DNA of 64,000 nt from Apostichopus japonicus (GCF_037975245.1 NC_092576.1:25011611-25075610); one strand, 5' to 3'. Shown: positions 48,857 through 62,051, counted from the first letter of the stretch. Program-made: numbers and translations. Notes: generated from the letters alone by a model not told the origin.

Positions 48857-51800
48857 AGTTTTGTTCAAACATACAATGCAAATTGACTGTAATGTTTAGA
48901 TTACTTTAGTTGTCTGCACGTATACTTGATATAGGTATACGACACCCATATGCACTAGTACATATATAGCTCGTTTCTGGTATGGTTGAATGGTAATTTT
49001 AAAAGGCAAAAGAACCATAGTGACCATTGCTTATTCACTGAAGTAAGTGGTTTGCGTAAAGCTATATGCATATTATATTTGCAGCTTATTAATCGGGGAG
49101 ACACATTTAATGTTCTACCTATATATCCGCCATTGTTGCAAGGCCCATTCTGCTCAGGAGAAAGCCACAGTCGCGTGCACAGGATTTCGAAGGTAGCAAT
49201 TTCTTTCTCCGACTGACTTAGTAAGGGGACTGAGCTCTCGTGGAAAGACCAGAAGTGAATGAAGAATTGTATAAAGAAAGGGGACTGCACTGGGGTCATT
49301 GAAGCCGAGGATTCGGGGTCTTCCAGAAGAAAACAATGACGTCAAATTGAGCATTCTGTGGCACGTGTAGACTATCAGTTATGTTTAAATAGGTTGGCAC
49401 AACCGTAAGATTTTGCTAATACATACTTTATGATATGTTAAAAAATGGGGACGATTCCACTCACAGTAGTGGTCCAACTCTGCCCAGCTAAATACACAAC
49501 TCACCTGACTGAACAATTTTCCATCAACTGACGATCGGAGGTAGGGAGGGGATGGCCCCGGGTCCACTTTTCTCACGCCACTGACCGCCATGAACGATCT
49601 CCTACCCAGTGACCAATTTACCCTCATTTGAATATTCTTGCACCGGAGCTTTATATACTGACTATATCAACAAGCGTAGAAGAGAATTCCCACATTTAAC
49701 ACATACACACAATGTATCAAATGATGCAAGGTGGCGGTGAATTGTGATTTGTCGCCGTTCTAGCTACTGTTCTGCGTTGACGTATCTAAGTCAAAAACAA
49801 TACGTACAAACATTCCGTCATTCCTGACGATTTTCTTCTAAATTATGCTGGTAAATTCAATATTTTAGGCGACAATATTTTTTTCAGAATATTTCAACAA
49901 CAAGTGAACTCTTCAAATTAGGAAAAAGAAACGAGGTTTGGCTGGATTAATGCTGTTGGTCTTTGGTATAACTCTTTTATTAGGTAAATGGCTAAAACTC
50001 AGGAAAGAAAAACCTATATATTAATGAGCCAGACACTAAACAACAAATGTATTTACGTTCCTTGTAACCACCTCCATGAGGCTGTATATATGTGCAGTGG
50101 ATGTTATTGCTGGGATTTACCTCGAAAAAGCTGTTCGCTGAAACAATTGAAATGCTTTCTTGTAGTAATAATTTGATTGAGGAAATTACACTTTTTAGGA
50201 GGCTTTCCATTTGATCCAAACATCCACATATCATCACTTCAAAACGGTTGAGTGAATATCGGTTATATAATTCAGCAGTTGGATACTTTGGATAATTTCT
50301 TAATATCTTCGACGATGTTTATTCATGAATTATATGCAACAAAAAATGTTAAATGTCATTGGTTATGTCTAATAAGATATGGAAAAGATTTTTAACCTAC
50401 CGAAAAACCTACGAAAAAAGTTTCAGAGCGACCATTTTTAACAAAGAAACTAAATAATATTTGCTAACATTTTAATAAATCTTTACAATGAAAGGACGAA
50501 GTCGTGTGCTCTAAAATATGGACCAAAGTCTGTAAACTGTAGCTCTAAAAAGCAAAACCAATTTTGTGCAAAACTCTACGAAAGATGATTTGCGTGTAAT
50601 TTTGCAAGCCACGCCCAGGTCTATGGATAAGCGGAGTGTACATATGAGTAATCAGTAACAAGAAATCCGTAGTCATAACCGTGAACGTTTTACTATGATT
50701 GGCTACTGAACTGTATCATGTTTGAACAATAATCGGTATTCATAGACATACGTAGTTCTGAGAACGTGAAAGAAACCAACACAATGGAGAAGGATTTGCT
50801 CGGAATCGCTTTGCTTATACTAAAAGATGTATGCATTAAATTAGCAACGCCAAAGCTTTTCTGTTTCGGACAACGCATTGCATATTACGTGTAAGCAGTT
50901 TATTTATAATAATATTGCGTCAGTTTTTCACAGTAACTTTGCTACACGCTAAAGGGTATTGTTTGAATTGTTCGAGATTCTAGAATATTATACAGTTATG
51001 GAAACGACTAAATACACAATTAGGTTGCCACTACTGCATGTTGTAAAGCATATACAAACTTATGTTGTGTGTGTCCACTCAAACGTGGAACAATTCCTTC
51101 TCCTGACTAATCCACTAAATGAATCATTCCGATTTATTACCACACCATGTGAAAACTTCTGATTGTTTCATACTATGATTCAAAATATTGTACCCTCACC
51201 ATTTCTTATGATAACCCATTCCCTCCCCTCCACAATCGTCAACACTTGTATTATCAAAAGAAGACAATACAGCATGGCATTGGCATATGGAACATTTAAT
51301 TGTTGATGGGAAATTTGAATAACCGTTCTCCACAACTATTGTAACCTGTAAATACCTACAATGACAGTTCAGGCAAAACAGCGAAGCAATATTTAATACA
51401 GAAACCAACAAAATGAAACTGATTAATCATGGTGTTCTGTCAACAAAAGAGTTATTATCCAGTTCCTACGTATATAGAAATGGCGGATGCCATGTTACTG
51501 ACAGAATATATTCGTATTAAAGATGCAATTAGTCCATAATATTACCACAAGAAATCTGTTTGAAATGTGACAATGGAATAGAGGTTTTAACAGGTGTATA
51601 AAGACCCATAGGTCTAAGCTAGTCATGCGTAGGCTTTTCTGGATGTTTACTAAAGTCAAAAGTTCAGGGTATATATAATTTAGATTTTTTTTTTTTTTTG
51701 TATCTGGCTGCGTATTCCCAGGCATGAAATAGCCATAGAAAAACAAATAAGCCTAATTAAAAACTTCATCTTGCTCGATGAAAATATCTAATTCACTGTA

Positions 51801-53114
51801 TATTGTATTATCACTGGGAAAGGAATTTTAACCAGTTACCACCTATGGTAGCCTATTACTTGTGCACAGGCTACTAATTCACCCAATATTCAAGTTAATC
51901 TTATTTTTAAACGTACACCCCTGTCACTGCGCCAGATCTATACACTTAACTGAGCCCAACTTATGGTAACTCTCAATCAATGGTGTATGTATATACAGAA
52001 CGTGTTGACGGTAATGGTTTATAATAGAAACTATTCGGTTGTGTAGCTGTCAAAATGAAAGTTACTCAAATTGAAGTGCTTACTATTACTTGGCATATTC
52101 TCCGACATGAACTATTGAGCTTCAGCTGTGTTCCTGTAAATATAGGCTGCCTGGCTTATACATTTTGCAAAGTAATCTTGTAGAATGCTGTGCACTGCTT
52201 CCATTGATGTTTATTTTCAAAATGTTGGTTCAACTTCTGTTTTGATTCAAAACGTGTTTTAAATATAACAAAATATATAGGCTCCACTTAGAAAAAGGTC
52301 AGCACCTGTAATATTGTTCTAGGACAAGCCCAAAATATAAAATACTAACCTTCAAAGATCAGGGCTATAGATATTTGGGCATTTGAATTATCATCGGAAT
52401 ATTGCCAAAAAACCCGTTCAAACACAGACAAACAGTTGAAATACTCTTCATTGTTGAAAATAGATCATATCTCGCGCACCCTACACCTATTTCAAAAATC
52501 TTATAAATAACATTTTCTTTAAAGGCTTTCTCACAAAAGTAATGCAATGAATTTCGGGATAGCGTCACAAAAGTGTTGTGAGAACAACTTGCACAATGTA
52601 GGTAATGTTCGCGTGTGCCTGTGCGGCTGGGCGTTGTATACTTGTATTGTATGTACGTGCATTGTTTATGTATTGTAATACTCTGGTAGAGGGGCGTGTC
52701 CACAGTTCTTATTACTAATATCCCGGTCACTTTTCAACCAATTACCACAAATTTTGCCAAAAATGATTGGAAATATATTAAATAATACGAATTCAACATT
52801 AAATACACCAAAAATACTATTTTGAGTATGTTTTCCTCAATAAGCTATTTGGGTACCTAATTTGCATAATTGAATACATAATTAGCCCAAAATTAGTGAA
52901 ATTTATCATGTATGAAATCAACAATCGTTACCCTTTCCATTGATATAAAGTTTCATGTCCAAAATATTCCTGTGAATTGGTGAACTGCTTACTAAACTAG
53001 GTAACACTGCCTTGTAAAAGGAATATGCAAAAGGAACTTACAAACGTGGGACCATACTGCCAGTAAACAATGTGAATAAAATATGATTCAAAGTTTCACC
53101 TTTTTATTTACATA

Positions 53115-53386
53115 GGCTACAGATCTTTATAAAGTAGAAGGAGCAGTCGCAAGGGTTGCTAGTCGGTTTTCTGCGCCATCGATTGGTTTTAGTGGCCTAT
53201 GGTTTTGGCATAGACGTGGTTTTTCTTGGTGATGCCATTTACGATCTGGTTCAGAGAAGCAATAACGAAGACAGACGAAATGAAAATTCAAGCGAACTGA
53301 ACGACTCTAAAAGTAGCAGAGGAAAGTCAACATACTTTTCGGAGCTGCTTCTTGACCTTGCGAAAATTACTTATGGAACTCATTAA
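53115..53386 (+). pseudogene. ApoL-like candidate exon, frameshifted (R3)
   Basis: An acceptor (tttacatag) precedes the exon. One extra base in the word ggcctatgg and a loss near the start (ctacagatctttataaag) break the frame. The second part stays open from 53156 and reads YGFGIDVVFLGDAIYDLVQR then SKSSRGKSTYFSELLLDLAK and ITYGTH-stop. This copy preserves the GIDVVFLGDAIYDLV segment best and is the main basis for the ApoL-like suggestion. Confidence 0.5.
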
Positions 53387-54743
53387 TGAGATTTGATGGC
53401 CAAAGGTAGTTTTATTTCAATATTATTGCATAATTTTAATATGTTGCTGATGTCAGTAAAATTTACAGAGTACATTTACATGTCTGTTCCACCAACGCTT
53501 GAGATCACAATTGAAATGGAACCGAATTTTAAAAATAACAGCAAAAATACTCCAGATAGCTTTGAATCAGGTTTCAAGCCGTGTTTGTCAATACCATTGT
53601 TCCTTGGTCAATTTCATGCAAGACCATATAGCCCAAAATGACATCGGTTGTCATCCATGGGGTTTGTGTTGTTTGCAACAGGCAACGATGTACAATACCT
53701 GTATACAGGCGCAAATTGGTTTTTGCATGGCATCCACAGAAATTATTCTGCCATTAAAGTTGTACTGTGTGTTTAAACTAAGACATACATGATATATGTA
53801 TGTCCAAATATTGGCATACCGTTTAAGAAGTCCATCCAAACAATTAAGGCAAATGAAGAAACTTCGGCATGGAATCCTGTATAAAGCTTTCCGAAAGAAG
53901 AGAAGAAAAACGATCAAAAGTGTAAAAAATCGATAATGTGTTGTACAAATAATGTATTCAATTAATCGCGCCCCTTTGTTTTAACAAGTGAAAGAAATAC
54001 TATTAGATAATGCATTTTAAGTAAGAAGAAAACCCAACAACGTAACGAGTAATCTTAACAGTACAAGTGCACATGTACTAGTCTACACATAGTATTTAAA
54101 CAGTACACACAGTATATTTATATTATCCTAATCATTATCCGAATCTTACTGCATTTAGCTAATGTCCGCTTTTGTAGTTACCGCTAGAAACCTGACAAAA
54201 GAATGAAGTGACTAACGTATACTCAACAAAAGGCACAAAGAACCAAGCCGCGAAGGACATATAGGCGAATCTGTATCTGCAAAGAACAGCACAGAACGTA
54301 GCCATATATCGTACGATAAGCCTAATGCAACATATTGGATGTAGGCCTAGGTCTTCCTATGTTTGAAGGTGTTTTTCTTTATCTGAGACCTTTAATGTAA
54401 CGTAGGTTATTGTGGATTGATCACTCGGATCGAGGCTCTCAATTTCAAACTCGAAAATTCGGTGAGGCTCAACGAACTTACCATTACCACTTATAGTCCA
54501 GCAAATTCACTGAATGTATAGGCAGTAGTAGTAGGTTAAGTATCGTATTTCGTGTTTACTTGTAGAGTAATTTAGTGATTAGCTGATCGAGGTACTGTAA
54601 GTGATGAATATTCATACCCTACTGTGTTTATATGCTTCGTTGCCTAACTTTCATAAGATGGGTAGTTTTCTTAAAAACAGCTTTACGAATTTACAGTTTT
54701 GTAATAATTTGTGGTAATCTTTACCTGTATTTTTATAACACAG

Positions 54744-54832
54744 ATTCATTACTTGGTACATTGAAACCAGGGACGCCGCCAGTTTTTAATTGCAATATAG
54801 TGAAAAATACAAAGCCTGGCGATGTGTATTGA
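54744..54832 (+). CDS. Short recurrent exon, SLLGTLKPGTPPVF (R3)
   Basis: Acceptor ttttataacacag, then SLLGTLKPGTPPVFNCNIVK and NTKPGDVY-stop. Open in the same frame as the R1 and R2 copies. The stop is one codon later than in R1 and R2. Not recognised. Confidence 0.4.
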
Positions 54833-56140
54833 TTTTGCTGAAACCAGCAGTGCAACTCTAATGTTTTGCTACTGTTATGTTTAAATTACCCTAGTTGTCT
54901 GTACGTATACTTGATATAGGTATACGACACCCATATGCACTAGTCCTTAGATAGCTCGTTTCTGGTTTGGTTGAATGGTAATTTCAAAAGACAAAAGAAC
55001 CATAGTTGAGATCATTGCTTATTCACTGAAGTAAGTGGTTTGCGTATAGCTATATGCATATCACATTTGCAGCATATTAATGGGGGAGACACACTTAGTG
55101 GTCTACCTATCTATCTGCCAATGTTACAAGGCACATTCTGCTTAGTTGAACCCACAGTTGCGTGCACAGGATTCGAAGGTGGAGGTAGCAAATTCCAATT
55201 TTTCTCCGACAGACTTACTTAGGAGACTAAACTCTTGTGGAAGGGCCAGATGCAAATGAGGAATTTTCTAAATGAGGTGGACTGCACTAGGGTCATTGTA
55301 GCCGGGAGATTTGGGGTCCTCCCGATGAAAACAATGACGTCGAAGGGAGCATTCTGTGGCACGTGTAGACTGTAATTTATGTCTAAATAGGTAGGCACAA
55401 CCGTAAGATTTTGCTAATAAATACTGTATGTTATGTTTCTAAAAAGAGTGAGGTCTATTGTACTCGCAGTAGTGGTCCAACTCTTCCCAGCTGAATACAA
55501 AATCACCCGACTGAACCATTTTCCATCGACTGACGATCGGAGATAGGGAGAGGGTGGCCCCGGATCCACTTTTCGCACGCCATTGACCGCCATGAACGAT
55601 CTCCTACCCATTGACCAATTTACCCTCATTTGAGTATCCTGGCACCTGTCATAATGGTTTTCCTTAAGTTCAGAGCTTAGATACTGACTATATCAACAAG
55701 CGTAAAATAGAATTACCATCTAACAAATACACAAAATGTATCAAATCATGCCAAATGGCGGTGGCTTGTGAGTTGTCGCAAATCTAACTACTGTTCTGTG
55801 TTGACGAATCTAGGTCAAACACAATACGTACAAACATTCCGTCATTCCTGACGATTTTTTTTATCTTAGGAATGCTTGTAAATTCTATATTTTAAGCGTC
55901 AATATGTTTTTTTTTTTAGAATTCTTCAACAAGTGAAGTCCTCAAAGTAATAAATGAAAAAGAGGTGCGTGTTTTTCATATACGCGTAAATCCACTCCTT
56001 CGAAAGGGGTGCTATTCTAACAGCAGAACAGTTACCCTTTGCAATTTCCCAAAACAGCTAACCATTTCAAGAAATGTTTTCAAATGATAGTTTTGGGGAT
56101 TAATGCTGATGGTCTTTGGTATAACTCTTGTATTAGGTAT

Positions 56141-56340
56141 ATGGCAAAGAACCAGGAAAGAAAGCGTTGTTTCTATTGTCAATCTCATATCAAAGAGAAT
56201 GAAAGCAAGGATAGTTCTGACCATCTATACATTTAGCTACAATTAACCAGACACTAAACGTTACGTTCCTTGTAACCAGCTCTACGAGGCTGTATTGGGT
56301 GTGGTGGATGTTTTTTTTTTTCTGGAGTTTACCTCGAAAA
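56141..56340 (+). pseudogene. Possible piggyBac-type transposase tail (R3)
   Basis: MAKNQERKRCFYCQSHIKEN, then ESKDSSDHLYI-stop. After about 25 bases and a frame change come bases for YVPCNQLYEAVLGVV. This is the most complete copy of the C-x2-C ... PC..LY pattern. In R0 (18802-19015) the same bases carry AKTQERKICLYCQSHIKEN and CSYVPCNHLYEAV. Decayed in every unit. Confidence 0.3.
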
Positions 56341-56810
56341 AGCTGTTGGATAAATAATTGAAAACATTTCAATTGAAATGTTTTCTTGTAGTAATAGTTT
56401 GATCGAGGAAATTACACTTTGTAGGAGGCTTTTCCATTTGATCACAATCATCACTTCAAGAAACGGTTGAGTAAATATCGGTTATATAATTCAACAGTTG
56501 GATACTTTGAATTATATACAACGAAGAATGTAAAATGCCAAAGGTTATGTGTAATAAGATATAGAAGAGGTTTTTTAACCTACCTACTAACCTACCACAT
56601 AACAAAAATGTCTCATAGCGACCATTTTTAACAAACAAACTTAATAATAGCCTATTCGCTCATATTTTAATAAATCTTTGCAATGAAAGGACGAAGTCGT
56701 GTGCTCTAAAATATGAACAAAGTCTGTAAACTGTAGTTCTAGAAACAAAACCAATTTTATGCAAAACTGTACGAAAGAATGTTGATGACGTGAGTGTAAT
56801 TTTATAAGCC

Positions 56811-59283
56811 ACGCTAAAGTCTATGGATAAGTAGAGTGTACATATGAGTAATCAGTAACAAAAAATCCGTAGGTCATAACCGTGAACGTTTTACTATGAT
56901 TGGCTACTGAACCGTATCATGCTTAAACAATATTCGGAATTCATAGATATACGTAGGACTCAAAACGTGAAAGAAACCGAGACAATGGAGAAGGATTCGC
57001 TCAAAATCGTTTTACTAATGATAAAAGAAATATAAATTCACTTAGCAACGGGAACGTCATTTTGCTTCGGGCAATGTCTTGTATATCACGAGTGCGCAGT
57101 GTATTTATACTTTTACACTGTTATGTGTGCCCACTAACCAGGGTAACTATGTATTCTTCTGACTAATTCCCTGAATGATTCATTAACGATAACCCACACC
57201 CTCCCCTCCCGCTTCTCTTACCCTTCAACTCTTGTATTATCAAAATAAGACGATACAGGCATGAGCATAAGAATATAGAACATTTAATTGTTGATGGGTA
57301 CTTTGAATAAGCGCTCTCCACAACAATAGTAACCTGTACATACCTACAATGATAGTTCTGGCCAAACGGGAAGCAATATTTAGTACAGAAACCAAAACAA
57401 ATGAAACTGATTAATCATGGTGTTCTGTCAATAACAGAGTTATTATCCAGTTCCTACCCAAAAAGACATGGCGGTTGCCATATAACTGACAGGATATATT
57501 CGTATTCAATTAGTCCATTATATTGCCACAAGAAGTCTGTATGAAATGTGACAACCGAATGGATGTTTTAAAAGGTGTGCTAATGTGAGCAGTGTGACTT
57601 GGCCATTTAACAGCAACGTGCAGAATGGCATACCCCGACTGGTGATGGTTGGTCATGTCAGGGAAGAATGTGGCTATTAAATTAACATGGAAAGTATAGG
57701 ATCACTACTACACTCTTAAAACGACCTTGAAATTTTTCCGACCAGAAATTCTAGTCAAACTATTTGTCACTAGAAAAGGATCGGCTTGACAATATATTTG
57801 ATGTCCAGGTCGGCTAGTTATATCTAGGCCTAGTAGGGTGCTCAAAAGTGTCGTGCATTGAAGCCACGGATTTGATTGTAACCTCACAATTCTTTCACAT
57901 TATGCGATCGAAGTTCATTCTGGGTATATACGACTAATAAACTGTCACAAGTTTGTATAAAATAACTCTTCTCTGTCATCTGTGTCCAAAGATAGAACTT
58001 CACTGTACTAACGTTCATGGCCCTAGGCTAGTACTGAGTAATAGGAATATTTAGTAACCGCGGTAAAGATAGAACTTAGACTAGGGCCTAAATATGCAAA
58101 TAACCACTAGTCTAACTTTTACTTACAGTTACTTGATAGGCATTGGTTAGTATAAACGTGTAAAAGTTATGATATCGTTACAAACGAGATTGGAATAGGC
58201 CATATTTCGTCAACAAATGGCTTGACGTTACTAGTTAAGCTGAAAATATCCTAATTAGTATAGTATATGCTGATGGTGATGGTGGGTTTGTCAGGTCTGG
58301 AGCAGCCTCCCTGATTTATATTAAATAATATAACATTCTGAATATTTTGCTTGTCTGCCTACCAATATTACAACAACAACCAAGAATAGTCTGTCTTTTT
58401 TGCCAACTTGCAGGAGCCGTGCGAAGCTAAACTAGTAATTGCTCATAGTGACTGATAGGCTACACGCAGATGCAGAACGAACTTGTTGAGAATGCTAGCC
58501 GATCTAAATGGCAATGGTCCACAGTCGTTAAAATACTAGAGCTAGCCTAGGCCACTAGGGCCTATATAACTGTTCAAAAGAACTAGTAAAAAACTCACCC
58601 CCCCCCAAAAAAAAAATGATGGCTTGTTGTTTATTGCTGACTTAGGTCTAATTTAAAAAGACCCATATGTCTAAACTAGTAATGCGTAGGCTATGCTACA
58701 TGTTAACTAAAGTCAAAAGTTCAGGGTATAATTTAGATATAAACTTGTGTGAAGCTTACATCGCAATAGCTGTTACATATGCTGCGTATTCGCAGGCATG
58801 AAATATCCATAGAAAAGGGTATATGCCTAACTGACAACTTTTATCTTGCTCGATTGAAATATCTAATTCACTGCATGTTGTATTATCACTAGGAATTTTA
58901 CCAGTTCCTGTGACTTATGGTGGCCTATTACATGTGCACAGGCTACTAATTCACCCAATATTCCAGTCAACTGTTTTTGTTTTTTAAAACTTGCACTCCT
59001 TTTACTGTGCCAGATCTATACACTTCACTGAGCCCAACTCAAGGTAACTCTCAACCAATGGTGTATGTATATACAGAACGTGTTGAAGGTACTGATTTAT
59101 TGTAGAAACTAGAATGTTGCGTACGTAGCTGTCAAAATTAAAGTTACTTAAATTGAAGTGCTTACTAGTATTTTGCATATTCTCCGACAAGAACTATTGA
59201 GCTTCAGCTGTGTCCCTGAGGTCTAGGCTGCCTGGCTTATACATTAGGCCAATCAATCCTATGTAATGCTGTGCACTGTTACT
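56811..59283 (+). repeat. R4: fourth unit, truncated
   Basis: Follows R3 directly and is collinear with R1 from 31440 to about 34110. It has internal deletions, near 57115 (loss of the tgctcaagtacaaagat block) and near 57800 (ttgacaatatatttg joined to atgtccaggtcggc, losing the TATA promoter). Homology to the unit stops near 59283, in place of the word gatgtttattttcaaaatg. Confidence 0.8.
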
Positions 59284-60344
59284 AAGTTGCCCGATAATGC
59301 GGTCGAAAAACAGTGCACACTAATTGCTTATTCTTCAGATTCTTGAATCAGGTTTAACAATAAAGTACACTCCTGTTAATTGCATGATCCGTTTAACACT
59401 TCAATGGGAACAATGTGACTTAGAGAATTATGATTGTGATTATATTGATGATTGTATCATGATTTGATCATAAAAACACAGACAATTTGCTGTGCTATTA
59501 TAGTTTGCTGCATGGTTTTTAAATGATATGGCAGCAATGGTTAAGGTTCATTGCTGTATAAACGTCCCTGCCCACCCACTGATGGTGGTGATGAATGCCA
59601 CAATGTGATTATTTTCATTTCGCCACCATTAATGCATTGGTACAGTATTATAAACTAATGTTTAATACGAGCTGTCTGACGACATAATTAATGCAGTAAA
59701 GCTGCTTTTACTGTAAGAAACAAATAAAGTCGATATTAGTAGTGGTATTTTTTTATTGTTATTGTCCATTTGTAGCATTTCTCAATTTGGAGCAATACCT
59801 GATCATGATTTTTAAACCCTCAATATAAAAGTCATTGCACAGCTGGATGCAGCTTATATCCCGATATTCCTATTGCACGGAGTTCCTAAGAGTTCATTAA
59901 TAACAACAAAATAGTACAAACTTCAAATGGCAGTTACACATGAATGATTGGTAACTTTTCTTTGGAAATTCTATGGCCAATGCCTGAGAAATATGAAGTT
60001 GAAGTTCCATTGTTGTTCTTTAGCTCTTGTAAAAAAAAGGGGCAACTATTTTTCTTTAACAATTAACAAACTCATATTTTCAATCTGATGAAGATGAAGT
60101 TGTTTTTGCTTGATATACTGATACTTTTATGACTTTTTTCCCACGTCTTGCGCACGTTATGACACCACTTTTGTTCATATATGACCCCTGTAGAGTGAGT
60201 TATGTACCAATTTGTTGATGATGTCACAGAAATGTTACATTGACTTGTGTACAAGAACGTTAGTTAAAATAGGATACAAATACTCTAACTTGGGACAAAT
60301 TTAAATGTCTGTTTGCTTTGAACTACATACAAATGAAGATTACC
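59284..60344. other. Non-unit sequence, no gene recognised
   Basis: AT-rich sequence following the abrupt end of R4. No supportable exons, and no similarity to the array was noticed. Confidence 0.4.
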
Positions 60345-60777
60345 TAATCTTCTGAATCGCTATATTTTCACTGTCGCCAAGAAAGTCTTCACAATCGTTA
60401 TCTAGAAACAGTTCTTGCACATCGCCAGGTATAACTTTCTCGGGTCATCTCAGCTCTAGTGATTCTGTCCATTCATTGTCAACAATGTTTCCAGCTTCAT
60501 AACTACTTACGATCGCTGTGCGCCAGTCTCTAGCAATGAAGTTTGATCTAAGAATGTTTAGCTTAAGAATATGCTGGCATGGTGGTAGCAATGACATATC
60601 AATGATCTTGTTCTGCTTTGTAAATTTGCGATCAAAGATTGTATATCTGGCTTCATTGACATATTTACCCTTTAGGATATATAGCAATGCCACATATTCC
60701 TCAAGATCTGATGGTGCAAGAGTTGTATTAGATAACAACACAGGCACATATCGCAAGGTCTTCAGAATGAGCGACAT
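60345..60777 (-). pseudogene. Second half of an unnamed repeated protein (LPPC segment)
   Basis: The minus strand reads DLEEYVALLYILKGKYVNEA, RYTIFDRKF, DMSLLPPCQHILKLNILRSN and ARDWRTAI. After one in-frame stop come PEKVIPGDVQELFLDNDC and an acidic tail ending at a GTAATC donor-like site. 'EA R..IF...' followed by '..LPPC..L......AN..A..W' is a pattern I know from many multi-copy uncharacterised proteins in cnidarian and echinoderm genomes, probably from a mobile element. It is not assigned to a named family. Confidence 0.5.
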
Positions 60778-60966
60778 TGACCTAACACCAGCACAGAAGA
60801 CATCACTTATTGGCTTTCACGCTTTCACAGACAACGACTTCAACTCTTCCTTCTTTGAAAAGGAAAACAAACCTGCTGGAAGCTGCTGGAATGTAAGCCC
60901 TAATTCCTCGATACTTTATCAAATATTGCGGTATCTTCTGCTTTGTATGTGGAATTTGGGCTTTTA
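60778..60966 (+). pseudogene. First half of the same protein, in opposite orientation
   Basis: The plus strand reads LTPAQKTSLIGFHAFTDNDF then NSSFFEKENKPAGSCWNV, matching the 'ALIG.HAFTG.D..S.F.GK.K' segment that normally precedes the LPPC part. Here the two halves are head to head, meeting near 60777, so a local inversion or independent fragment insertion is required. Confidence 0.5.
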
Positions 60967-61721
60967 ACCCAAGATATTCCCCCGCCCAGAGAGAATCCCC
61001 CTTCCATGGGGTTGCGTTCAGGATTTGGGCTTTTTACCCAAGATATTCTTATTCCTTATGAATTCTAGTTCAGAAAAAAAAAACATGAGATAAAGCCTAC
61101 TTCCAGGTGATACCTAGCTGATTCATAGCCTGGCTTATAACTATATTAAATCACTAATTTCATTTTCCATAGAACTGGAACAAATATTACATGCACTTGT
61201 GCGTTGTAAGATGTAATAGGGTGACGGTAACCAGCCAGAAGTCCACTGCGAAGTTTAAGGGAAATGTCAAGGTGTTAATTGTGTGTGTGTGTGTCCAAAA
61301 CTCTTCCCAAGAGTTTGTGTTAAGATGTTGCCATGGATATGGCAAAATTAAGAAAGAAATGTTTGCTTTGACTTGCAAACTCCACGGGTATTCGGACGCT
61401 CAAATCTAAATAAAAAATTTAGTTGTGACTTAGGTTGAGTCAAATTGTCAAATTGTTGTGTTAGATATGCAAAGTTTAGGTTGGTTTAATTTTTCAAATA
61501 CCTGTAATACAAGCAAACATGAGATGAAAAAACAAACATGGCTTGATTTATCATAGGATATCATTATTAATATACTTTAGTTTCAGTTTCAAAAACAGTA
61601 ATATGAATTTAAAAATGGGATCAGATTTTCTTGCCCTCACCCTTTGCTTTTCAAGTGAGAAATAATTCATAGACTATTACTGCTTATCTTGTTTATTGTT
61701 TTCACTATTTCGTCACTGCAG

Positions 61722-62051
61722 ATTGGAACCATTTTGACTGAGTTCCTGTCTAAGGTTAGCCAGACTCAACTATTTATTGTAATCATAGGAGAGAAGAGAA
61801 GGAACCCAGAGCAACAATTTGTGATACTAGAAAGGATAGCAATACCAGCTAGTTTTCTGAACAATGTAGTTGATCTATGTTTCAAAGTGCTTTGTGTATC
61901 GGACCTTTACCACCCTTGGAGTCTTGTAACGTGTGGGATTTCATTCAAGAGATATTTACGGGCTCGGGGAGGGGAAGGGGAGACTAAGGTTAACATAAAG
62001 TGTTTTGACCTTGAAGAATGTTGTATCATGCACTGCGGAAACTTGAAATGA
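61722..62051 (+). CDS. Second SAMD3-like terminal exon, opposite strand
   Basis: Acceptor cgtcactgcag, then IGTILTEFLSKVSQTQLFIV, QQFVILERIAIPASFLNNVV and DLCFKVLCVSD, ending CGNLK-stop. It matches the C-terminal block of the 25466-25822 exon (FVILER..P.S.L...DFCFK). The C-terminal continuation (RARGGEGETK) is unlike the first. No upstream exons of the family were found between 59.3 and 61.7 kb on this strand, so it is probably an orphaned exon or the rest of the gene is broken. Confidence 0.55.
   Translation: MGTILTEFLSKVSQTQLFIVIIGEKRRNPEQQFVILERIAIPASFLNNVVDLCFKVLCVSDLYHPWSLVTCGISFKRYLRARGGEGETKVNIKCFDLEECCIMHCGNLK

Larger units (their letters stand above)
43560..50608 (+). repeat. R2: second unit of the tandem array
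   Basis: Collinear with R1: acaatggagaagg (43735), TATA/initiator (45114), minus-strand LINE (46225-47728), LKPGTPPAF exon (48773), then the K segment (near 49970). A deletion near 45775 joins cattctgaatatt directly to the middle of the ApoL-like exon (gaagacagacgaac), removing about 1.5-2 kb of unit. It lacks R1's plus-strand LINE and MITE element. Confidence 0.85.
50609..56810 (+). repeat. R3: third unit of the tandem array
   Basis: Collinear with R1 and R2. A deletion at ~51600 joins ttttaacaggtgt to ataaagacccatagg, removing about 1.5-2 kb that includes the TATA promoter. It has no LINE and no MITE element, so the DNA from the ApoL-like exon to the LKPGTPPVF exon is uninterrupted. This makes it the best reference for the empty sites. 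Confidence 0.85.

Noticed and set aside
49385-49627. 80-codon minus-strand open frame with RSFMAV.GVRKVDPGP, also at 55414-55629
   Set aside because: Shared by R2 and R3 as duplicated DNA but diverges with frameshifts toward its end; no acceptor or recognisable domain.
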